DNA of 64,000 nucleotides from Xanthomonas hortorum (GTDB lineage Bacteria; Pseudomonadota; Gammaproteobacteria; Xanthomonadales; Xanthomonadaceae), in NCBI RefSeq assembly GCF_002940005.1, contig NZ_MDEF01000008.1, one strand, 5' to 3'. The translations under genes and the position numbers were made by a program. Of the stretch, positions 53,645 through 62,288 are shown piece after piece. The notes below the pieces were generated by a model that saw only the letters and a list, made by a program, of their open reading frames with translations, had not been told where the DNA came from and ran no database searches. Each line of letters begins with the position of its first letter. The first letter of the stretch is position 1.

Positions 53645-55987
53645 TCACCGCGCTGCGCGCAACAACGCATCCTCGGTGATGGCATTGGTCAGCACGGTCG
53701 GCAATACCGCCGGTGGTGTGCCGGGCCCGTAGACCACGTACAACGGCACACCGACCGCCTGGTGCTGGTCGAGGAAGGCGCTGATCTTGGGGTCGACGTT
53801 GGTCCAGTCGCCCTTCATGTAGACCGCATCGACACGGCGCAATGCATCGCGGAACTCGGCGCTGCTCAGCACGTTCTTTTCGTTGGCCTTGCAGGTCACG
53901 CACCAGTCGGCGGTCATGTTGACGAACACCACGCGGTTGTCTGCGCGCAGGCGGTCGAGCAATTGCGGCGAGAACGTCACCACGCCTTCGGCGGCGGTGG
54001 CGGCCGGCAGGCTGAGGCGGGTGACTGCCACCACCGGCACGATGGCCAGCACCAGCATCACCGCAGCCAACCCCATGCCGATGCGATGGCTCTTCCAGCG
54101 GCTGCGCTCGAAGCAGAACAGGCCCAGCGCCAACAGGGTGGCGCCGACTAGCATCAGTGCCAGCGCATCCACGCCGCGCTGCTTGCCCAGCACCCACAAC
54201 AACCAGATCGCGGTGAGATACATCGGGAACGCCAGCACCTGCTTGAGCATTTCCATCCACGCGCCGGGCGTGGGCAGGCGCCGCGCCAGCGAGGGAATGA
54301 AGCCGATCAGCAGGAACGGCAGCGCCAGTCCCAGGCCCAGCGCCAGGAACACCAGCATCGCCAGCAGCGCAGGCGCGGTGAACGCATACGCCAGGGCGGT
54401 GCCCATGAACGGGGCGATGCAGGGGCTTGCCACCACGCAGGCCAGCACGCCGGTGAAGAAATCGCCCAGCGGGCCATTGCGCGAGGCCAGCGACTGACCG
54501 ATACCGCCCAGATTGCTGCTCAGCGTAAACACGCCCGACAGGCTCAGGCCCACCGCAAACATCAGATACGCCAGCGCGGCGACAAACCAAGGCTGCTGCA
54601 GCTGGAAGCCCCAGCCGGCCGCTTGCCCGGCCGCACGCAGGCCGATCACCAGCCCACCGATCGCCGCAAACGACACCAGCACGCCCAGCGAATACCAGAT
54701 GGCATGGCTGCGCGCATGGCTGCGGCTCTCGCCGCTATGCGCCAGGCCCAGCACCTTCAGCGACAGGATCGGCAGCACGCACGGCATCAGGTTCAAGATC
54801 AACCCGCCGAGCAGCGCCAGCACCAGCATGGCCAGCAGGCCTTTTTCGGTATGCGGCGGCTGGGTGCGTTGCGGGTTGCCGGCCGAGGCGTCGGCAGCCG
54901 GGGCTGTGCTGGCGTCGGGCCTTGCGGCAGGTGCCGGTTCGCTGGGCGTCTGCCCGGCGGCCAGCGGCGAAATCATCAGCGGTGCGGTCTGCGCCTGGTT
55001 TTGCGGCGACACCGTGCCGGGCGGCAACTCCAGCGCGACGCGGCGGGTCATCGGCGGGTAGCAGATGCCGTCGGTCTGGCAGCCCTGGAAGGTCGCTACC
55101 AATGTCACCTTTGCCGGATCTGCGTGGTCGCGCAGCAGCGGCAGGGTGACTTCGGCCTGGTCGAAATACACCACCACATCGCCGAAATGCTCGTCGCGGT
55201 GCGCTTTGCCCTGCGGCCAGCGCGGCAGCCCGGTCCGCACGCCGCCGGCGCCTTCCAGTGCTAGCGAGGTGCGGTCGCGGTAGATGTAATAGCCGGGCGC
55301 CGGGGTGAAGCGCAGCAACAGGCTGTTGCCGTCGCCGACGATGGCTTCGAAGCTGAAGGCCTGCTCGGCCGGCAGCGGCAGTGCGTCCACGCCAGCTGCC
55401 TGGCCGGGGCTGCCGAACAGGCGCGGGGCGGCGGCCGGGGCACGCGGCACCAGCGACCCCAGGTTTTCGCGCTGTGCGGCAGGCGCAGCGGCGGCGGGCG
55501 AGGGCGAGGCTGCCGAAGCATCGGGCAGGCTCACGCGCAGTTCGCGACGCTGCGGCGGGTAGCACACGCCGGCATCGGCGCAGCCCTGGTACTGCACCTG
55601 CAACACGGCGGTTTGCAGCGCAGGCTCGGCCTTGCCGGCCAGCTTGGCCTGCAGCTGCTTGCGGTAGGTCTGCACCTGGCCGAAGAACTCATCGTGCTTG
55701 CTTTGCCCTTCCGGCAGCGCCAGTTCCCCGGCGGCAAAGCCTTGCCCGGCTTTGACGCTGATGCGGTGGCGATACAGGTAATAGCCCGGCGCGATCTTCC
55801 AGCTCAGCGCGATGCTGTCGCGGCTATCGGCCGTGGCACTCAGCGTGAATGCCTGATCCACCGGCAGCAGGTCGGCCTCGGTGACGGCGGCCTGCGCGGG
55901 CAATGGCGCCACCAGCGCCAGCGGGGCGGCGAACAACGGTACGGCCAGCAATGCGCAGCGGGCGATCCAGCGGGACAGAGACTTCAT
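53645..55987 (-). CDS. dsbD: Thiol:disulfide interchange protein DsbD with duplicated N-terminal domain
   Basis: A 780-residue inner membrane protein moving electrons from thioredoxin to the periplasm. After a signal peptide there are two nDsbD-type domains in tandem (about residues 35-155 and 205-325), each with a GYYLYRHR- or GYYIYRDR-like segment and a paired QGC...CYPP cysteine motif. The eight-helix DsbD membrane domain (PCVLPILSLKVLGL) follows, then a C-terminal thioredoxin domain with TADWCVTCKANE. E. coli DsbD has only one N-terminal domain. cutA lies 5 bp upstream, cotranscribed. Confidence 0.95.
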   Translation of the reverse strand: MKSLSRWIARCALLAVPLFAAPLALVAPLPAQAAVTEADLLPVDQAFTLSATADSRDSIALSWKIAPGYYLYRHRISVKAGQGFAAGELALPEGQSKHDEFFGQVQTYRKQLQAKLAGKAEPALQTAVLQVQYQGCADAGVCYPPQRRELRVSLPDASAASPSPAAAAPAAQRENLGSLVPRAPAAAPRLFGSPGQAAGVDALPLPAEQAFSFEAIVGDGNSLLLRFTPAPGYYIYRDRTSLALEGAGGVRTGLPRWPQGKAHRDEHFGDVVVYFDQAEVTLPLLRDHADPAKVTLVATFQGCQTDGICYPPMTRRVALELPPGTVSPQNQAQTAPLMISPLAAGQTPSEPAPAARPDASTAPAADASAGNPQRTQPPHTEKGLLAMLVLALLGGLILNLMPCVLPILSLKVLGLAHSGESRSHARSHAIWYSLGVLVSFAAIGGLVIGLRAAGQAAGWGFQLQQPWFVAALAYLMFAVGLSLSGVFTLSSNLGGIGQSLASRNGPLGDFFTGVLACVVASPCIAPFMGTALAYAFTAPALLAMLVFLALGLGLALPFLLIGFIPSLARRLPTPGAWMEMLKQVLAFPMYLTAIWLLWVLGKQRGVDALALMLVGATLLALGLFCFERSRWKSHRIGMGLAAVMLVLAIVPVVAVTRLSLPAATAAEGVVTFSPQLLDRLRADNRVVFVNMTADWCVTCKANEKNVLSSAEFRDALRRVDAVYMKGDWTNVDPKISAFLDQHQAVGVPLYVVYGPGTPPAVLPTVLTNAITEDALLRAAR

Positions 55988-55992
55988 GGACG

Positions 55993-56325
55993 TCAGGATT
56001 CCTTGCGGGTTTCGGCCCGGACCCAGTCGAGATACGCCGGCAGCCCGGCGCTGGCTTGGACCGCAACCGCCTCCGGCAGTTCATACGGATGCAACGCCTG
56101 CAGCCGCGCGATGGCGTCGGGCAGGCGGTCTTCCCAGGTCTTGATCAACAGCTGCACTTCCTGACTGCGCTCGATCGCCCCATTCCAGCGGTACAGCGAC
56201 TGCACGCCGGGCACCTGCGTGACGCAGGCGGCCAGGCGCTCGTTGAGCAACACATGCGCAATGCGATCGGCGCTGTCGGCATCCGGGCAGGTACTGAACA
56301 ACACATGGAGGGAAGAGGCGCTCAC
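55993..56325 (-). CDS. cutA: Divalent-cation tolerance protein CutA
   Basis: A 110-residue CutA1-type protein: LFSTCPDADSADRIAHVLL, LAACVTQVPGVQSLYRWNG and IKTWEDRLPDAIARLQALHPYELPE are its signatures. It forms trimers and is linked to copper tolerance, although its exact role is unsettled. The start is GTG 56325 (VSASSLHVLF). First gene of the cutA-dsbD pair, a frequent pairing. Confidence 0.93.
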   Translation of the reverse strand: MSASSLHVLFSTCPDADSADRIAHVLLNERLAACVTQVPGVQSLYRWNGAIERSQEVQLLIKTWEDRLPDAIARLQALHPYELPEAVAVQASAGLPAYLDWVRAETRKES

Positions 56326-56677
56326 GTAGCTGCGCAGTGTAATCTTCCGCTTACGCGGGATCGACCGCACGTTCCGGAACGCGGCGTTGACTCCGCGGAA
56401 TACAGCTTCCGGCAATCGATGCGGGCAGCGTATTGGCAGTCGGGCGCTGATGACCGGCAAGGTTCGGTGCGATGACCGGCTGCGCGGGAGCGCCACCGCT
56501 GCGGTGGTCCAGGGCGCGAATGAACGTCGGCCTGGAAATGTCACCAGGCCGGCATTCGAGCTGCATCCGAAGCCGATTGGCCGGTGAACCATATACACCG
56601 GCCCGACGCACTGGGCGCCGGGCCAGGATGGATCAATATGCCTCGGCCCGACGCCTCAAGCTCCGGGCCGGGATGGA
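56326..56677. other. Intergenic region between cutA and the nuclease gene
   Basis: 352 bp with no supported gene. Its right end holds a 45-bp tandem duplication with hairpins, near the nuclease gene stop. Confidence 0.5.
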
Positions 56678-56688
56678 TCAATTGGCCA
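56599..56688 (-). repeat. 45-bp tandem repeat with paired hairpins after nuclease gene
   Basis: Two copies, 56599-56643 and 56644-56688, share CGGCCCGACGC and GGATGGATCAAT at the same spacing. On the minus strand each copy can form a GGCCCG...CGGGCC stem, so they may act as tandem terminators of the nuclease transcript. The second copy overlaps the last codons of the nuclease gene. Confidence 0.75.
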
Positions 56689-58471
56689 GCTGGCAGCTGG
56701 CCGGCTTGGCCGAGGTGAACAGGCTCGATGTCGCCCATTCGGGGTGATCCACGAACGGATTGCGGTTGCCCTGGAAGCTGAAGACCACCTGGTTGCGCGC
56801 ACGTTCGGCATCGTCCGGCGGGTCGGCCTGGTGCCAGGCCAGCAGCGTGGACAACAACCCCATATAGGCCGGGGAGGCGGAGGTCTGCACGATCTTGCTG
56901 CGGTCGTCGGTGAGCTCCAGGTCCGGCTCGGACTGCCCTGTGGCCGCATCAAGGCCGCCCTCGTAGCGGATCGCCATGTACATCACCGCGCGCGCCATGT
57001 CGCCCTTGCGCTTGCCCCACACTTCGAAGGTGCCACCGTTGCCGTCGGGCGTGCGCACCCAGTTGGAATTGCCCGGATAGCGCCCGCTGCCGCCGCCACT
57101 GCCGTCGTTGACCTCGGTGACCCGCTCGCCGCAACTGCTGGTGCAGGTGGCGTAGGGCTTGTTGCCGCGGTCGGCGTTGAAGGCGGTGTCGGTCAGATAC
57201 AGCATGTGGGTGTCGGTGTAGGGCGCATACGGCAATCCCTTGTCGCCGCTGGCACTGCCGAAGCCCAGCGAGTTGGGCCAGGTGTGCTCGCGGTTGTAGG
57301 TCAGCCCGCTGCCGGTGCCGGCGCGGTCGCTGCCCTTGGCATAGCTGCGGTTGCGGTAGGCGTCCAGGATCCGGCCGCTGTTGTTGGGGTCCTCGTCGGC
57401 CATTTCCAGGATGGTCCAGGTGCTGGTGCCCGAGCCGCTGTACGGGTAGACCGTGTGGCCCTTGATCACGGTGTGCAGCGAGCAACGCAGCTGGCTGGCA
57501 TTGGCAGTGTTCACCCGCGAGTAGTAGCCGGTGCCGCCGCCGCTGGCCGTGGCCACGGTGAAGGCGATGGACTGGTTGGCGGCCGGGCTCAGCCCGCTGG
57601 CGTCGCGGATGGCGCTGGCGGTGATCGCCAGGGTGCAGCGCTCGCCACCCACCAGGGCGGTATTGGTGGACAGGCTGAAGCGGGTACCGCTGGCCGGGTA
57701 GCTCAGCGCCACCGTGCCGGAGCTGGCGCAGCTCAGCGCGAAGGCGCCGCTGCTCAGCGTCACCGCCTTGCTGAAGCCCACGCTCAGATCGCCGGCCGCC
57801 GGGAAGTTGGTGGCGGCCTGGGTCGGGGTGGTGCTGGTGATCGAAGGCGCAGCGCCGGTTTCGCCGCCACCGCCGCTGCCGTTGAAGGTCTGGCCGCGAT
57901 TGCAGGCGCCAAACGTCTGCGCCGACGAGCCGGCCCAGCTGAAGTTGGGCGCGCTGCTGCCGGTGCCGGTGAGTTGCAGCGAACTGCCGACCGCGCTGCT
58001 GTTGCTCTCGCTGACCGGCAGGTTCTGGCTGGTGACGCCGGCGGCGGGGCCACCGCTGGCGGTAATGGCGCCTTCGTAACTGAGGAACTGCACCAGCTGC
58101 CCGTTCGGGTCGACCAGCGCCACGCCGTCGTTGGGCCCGTTCTGCACGCCGTTGCTGGCATAGCTGACCGTGGCCACGCGCACCTGGCTGCCGCAGCTGA
58201 CCAGGCTGCCGGCCGGCACTGCCGTGTTGGCATAGACCGTGGCCGCGCTCGGCGCGCTGCCGTTGTACAGATAGATGCGGTAGCCGCTCAGCGATTCGCC
58301 GGCGGTGGCCACCACTTCCACGCCTTCGCCGCTGTCGCCGGAAGCGCCCGCGTCGTCGTAATGCAGTTCGTTGATGAACACCGCGGCGTGGGCGGTGGGG
58401 ACGGCCAGTGCGACCGCACAGGCCAGGGGAAGCACGCAGCTCAGGGACACAGCACGGGACGGCAACCTCAT
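56678..58471 (-). CDS. Secreted endonuclease I with lamin-tail and Ig-like domains
   Basis: A 597-residue exported protein. After a signal peptide (ends VPTAHA) come a lamin-tail-like domain (VFINELHYDDAGASGDSGEGVEV), an Ig-like/Big_5 region (about 205-310, SITSTTPTQAATNFPAAG) and an endonuclease I domain (about 320-597) with the catalytic NREHTWPNSLGF. It is probably a secreted DNase that scavenges or degrades extracellular DNA. ATG 58471 has AAGGAG upstream. Close relatives are annotated as extracellular ribonuclease or endonuclease in Xanthomonadaceae. Confidence 0.88.
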   Translation of the reverse strand: MRLPSRAVSLSCVLPLACAVALAVPTAHAAVFINELHYDDAGASGDSGEGVEVVATAGESLSGYRIYLYNGSAPSAATVYANTAVPAGSLVSCGSQVRVATVSYASNGVQNGPNDGVALVDPNGQLVQFLSYEGAITASGGPAAGVTSQNLPVSESNSSAVGSSLQLTGTGSSAPNFSWAGSSAQTFGACNRGQTFNGSGGGGETGAAPSITSTTPTQAATNFPAAGDLSVGFSKAVTLSSGAFALSCASSGTVALSYPASGTRFSLSTNTALVGGERCTLAITASAIRDASGLSPAANQSIAFTVATASGGGTGYYSRVNTANASQLRCSLHTVIKGHTVYPYSGSGTSTWTILEMADEDPNNSGRILDAYRNRSYAKGSDRAGTGSGLTYNREHTWPNSLGFGSASGDKGLPYAPYTDTHMLYLTDTAFNADRGNKPYATCTSSCGERVTEVNDGSGGGSGRYPGNSNWVRTPDGNGGTFEVWGKRKGDMARAVMYMAIRYEGGLDAATGQSEPDLELTDDRSKIVQTSASPAYMGLLSTLLAWHQADPPDDAERARNQVVFSFQGNRNPFVDHPEWATSSLFTSAKPASCQLAN

Positions 58472-58596
58472 CGACAGCTCCTTGTGATCGGGGAATGCGT
58501 TGCCGACTGTAAAACGTGCGCATGACAATCGGTGGAACCTGGTTCCAATTCGGCCCCTGTATTCGAGAGGGCGTCGAAATTTTTTTGCCCCCAGCC

Positions 58597-58624
58597 CTTG
58601 AAAGCCGCCCGCGCAGCACAATCT
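58597..58624 (+). promoter_or_regulatory. Heat-shock (sigma-32) promoter candidate for groESL
   Basis: CTTGAAA at 58597-58603, 13 bp spacing, then CACAATCT at 58617-58624, matching CTTGAAA-N13-CCCCATNT with two changes in the -10. A weak hairpin plus T run (ACCCG/CGGGT, 58634-58654) follows before the CIRCE element. Confidence 0.6.
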
Positions 58625-58664
58625 CTGGCCCGCACCCGCTCTGTCGGGTTTTTTCCGCGCTGTG

Positions 58665-58691
58665 CTGGCAGTCGTCACATACGAGTGCTAA
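58665..58691 (+). promoter_or_regulatory. CIRCE element upstream of groES
   Basis: The right arm GAGTGCTAA (58683-58691) is perfect. The left arm CTGGCAGTC (58665-58673) matches 6 of 9 positions of TTAGCACTC, with the exact N9 spacing. It is the binding site of HrcA, the heat-shock repressor, with a degenerate left half. Confidence 0.85.
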
Positions 58692-58741
58692 CATCGCCGA
58701 TAATTTCCAGACCAATCAATCACTTAAGAGGGTCTTTCTCT

Positions 58742-59029
58742 ATGAGCATCAAGCCGCTTCACGACCGCGTTGTAGTCAAGCCGATCGAAGCCGACGAAGT
58801 TTCCGCCGGCGGGATCGTGATTCCGGATTCGGCCAAGGAAAAGTCCACCAAGGGTGAAGTCGTCGCCATTGGCGCCGGCAAGCCCCTGGACAACGGCAGC
58901 CTGCGCGCGCCGGTGGTCAAGGTCGGCGACAAGGTCATCTACGGCCAGTACGCCGGCAGCAGCTACAAGGCCGAGGGCATCGAGTACAAGGTGCTGCGCG
59001 AAGACGACATCCTGGCGGTCATCGGCTGA
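58742..59029 (+). CDS. groES: Co-chaperonin GroES
   Basis: A 95-residue heptameric lid of the GroEL chamber: MSIKPLHDRVVVKPIEADEV, the mobile loop (SAGGIVIPDSAKEKST) and GDKVIYGQYAG. ATG 58742. CIRCE and a sigma-32 promoter candidate lie upstream; groEL follows after 147 bp containing heptad repeats. Confidence 0.98.
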   Translation: MSIKPLHDRVVVKPIEADEVSAGGIVIPDSAKEKSTKGEVVAIGAGKPLDNGSLRAPVVKVGDKVIYGQYAGSSYKAEGIEYKVLREDDILAVIG

Positions 59030-59045
59030 TCAGGCGCTATGCGCC

Positions 59046-59163
59046 GGGAATCGGGAGTTGGGAATCGGGAATGGGCAAAGCGGCTAACGCCCTTCGCCAT
59101 CCCATCCCGCCCCGATTCACGCTGTTGATCTACCGATTCCCCATTCCCTATTCCCCATTTCCG
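59046..59163. repeat. Inverted heptad repeats between groES and groEL
   Basis: Four GGGAATC/GGGAGTT/GGGAATG units (59046-59073) face four ATTCCCC/ATTCCCT/ATTTCC units (59136-59163) across a 62-bp spacer. The layout mirrors the purH-purD pair. The right arm ends a few bases before the groEL ribosome site and could fold with the left arm. Confidence 0.9.
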
Positions 59164-59176
59164 GAGTTACATACAA

Positions 59177-60820
<1,644 letters not shown>

Positions 60821-61178
60821 TCCAGCCACTTGGCTGTTACAGCAAAAAAGGACCCCGCCGAAAGGCGGGGTTTTTTGTGGGCGTCGAATATCTGGGAGGT
60901 CGATATGACGGAGGTCGATGCCTCGCTGGAATCACGATAGAAGCTGCACGCGTCTTTGCAGGAGCCCATTTGCGCCGGCGAGGCCGTGCCGATCGCGTTG
61001 GGCGCTGCCGTGCTGGCTTTCAGGGGTGTGGCCCATTGCGAACGACGCTTGCTTGCGCCGCTGCAGACGCATCGGCATGCTCGGCTGGATGCGGTGTTTG
61101 TCGTGAAGCGATGCCGCTTTCTGCCCTGCGTGTGGTCGCACTCGCATACGCAGTCCAGCCATTCCCAGGAGAACGCCA
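60821..61178. other. Region between groEL and the dienelactone hydrolase gene
   Basis: 358 bp. It contains the groEL terminator and no supported gene. A promoter for the hydrolase gene is expected in it. Confidence 0.5.
60846..60876 (+). terminator. Terminator after groEL
   Basis: ACCCCGCC-GAAA-GGCGGGGT (stem 60852-60871) followed by T6. The GAAA-capped core recurs in the larger terminator near 62.2 kb. Confidence 0.93.
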
Positions 61179-62066
61179 ATGCGCCGTCTGACCGCCCAGG
61201 ATTTCCACCCCGATCTGCTCGCGCTGTACGACGGCTATGTGCACGGCAAACTCAGCCGGCGCGATTTTCTCGACCGCGCGGCGGCATTCGCTGTGGCCGG
61301 GTTGAGTGCGGCGGCGATCCTGGAATCGCTCAGCCCCAACTATGCGCTCGCCACGCAGGTGGAGTTCACCGACCCGGAGATCCTGGCCGAGTACATCACC
61401 TATCCCTCGCCCAACGGCCATGGCCAGCTGCGCGGCTATCTGGTGCGTCCGGCGAAGGCGACCGGCCCGGTGGCTGGGGTGGTGGTGGCGCACGAAAACC
61501 GCGGTTTGAATCCGTATATCGAAGATGTCGCGCGGCGCGTGGCCAAGGCCGGTTTCGTCGCGCTGGCACCGGATGGCTTGAGTTCGGTCGGCGGCTATCC
61601 CGGCAACGACGAAAAGGGCCGCGCGCTGCAGGCGCAGGTCGATCCGACCAAGCTGATGAACGACTTCTTCGCCGCAGTGGAATTTTTGATGAGCCGCGAA
61701 CGTACCACCGGCAAGGTCGGCATCACCGGCTTCTGCTACGGCGGCGGTGTGGCCAATGCGGCGGCGGTGGCGTATCCCGAGCTGGCGGCGGCGGTGCCGT
61801 TCTATGGCCGTCAGCCCACCGATGCCGAGGTCGCCCGCATCCGCGCGCCACTGCTGCTGCATTACGCCGCGGAAGACGAGCGCGTCAATGCCGGCTGGCC
61901 GGCGTACGAGGCCGCGCTCAAGGCGCAGCACAAGGTCTATCAGGCCTACGTGTATCCGGGGACCAACCACGGTTTCCATAACGATTCCACGCCGCGTTAC
62001 GACAAGGCGGCGGCGACCCTGGCCTGGGATCGCACCATCGAGTGGTTTCGGCGGTATCTGGCGTGA
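61179..62066 (+). CDS. Dienelactone hydrolase family protein with Tat-type signal
   Basis: A 295-residue alpha/beta hydrolase of the dienelactone hydrolase family. The nucleophile is Cys in GFCYGG, with Asp in AEDERVNAG and His in TNHGFHND. The N-terminus has a twin-arginine-like motif SRRDFLDR (residues 26-33) before a hydrophobic stretch, so export by the Tat system is likely. The substrate is not known. It is not next to aromatic-degradation genes. Confidence 0.82.
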   Translation: MRRLTAQDFHPDLLALYDGYVHGKLSRRDFLDRAAAFAVAGLSAAAILESLSPNYALATQVEFTDPEILAEYITYPSPNGHGQLRGYLVRPAKATGPVAGVVVAHENRGLNPYIEDVARRVAKAGFVALAPDGLSSVGGYPGNDEKGRALQAQVDPTKLMNDFFAAVEFLMSRERTTGKVGITGFCYGGGVANAAAVAYPELAAAVPFYGRQPTDAEVARIRAPLLLHYAAEDERVNAGWPAYEAALKAQHKVYQAYVYPGTNHGFHNDSTPRYDKAAATLAWDRTIEWFRRYLA

Positions 62067-62194
62067 GTGGGCGGTGCGGTAGTTGTAGTGTTGCCGATTG
62101 TGCGCCAATGGCGCCCTGACGCTAGCCCTGGCCGGGGCGCGCAGCGGGGTCGGGATGATCGCGTGTGGCGAAGTGCTCGTGTTGGCTGTTGCAT

Positions 62195-62234
62195 CACACA
62201 AAAGACCCCGCCGAAAGGCGGGGTCTTTTGTGTG
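62195..62234. terminator. Perfect bidirectional terminator between hydrolase gene and xopX
   Basis: An 18-bp perfect stem, CACACAAAAGACCCCGCC (62195-62212) with GGCGGGGTCTTTTGTGTG (62217-62234) around a GAAA loop. Both strands carry an internal TTTT, suited to convergent transcripts. Confidence 0.88.
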
Positions 62235-62288
62235 CGCACCACTACTGCGCAGGTGGGTGCTGACAGCCCATTGCCATTGGTTGCAATG

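Noticed and set aside
56744..58525. 593-codon plus-strand frame over the nuclease gene
   Set aside because: Antisense shadow of the secreted nuclease, with biased Ala/Gly/Arg composition and no motif.
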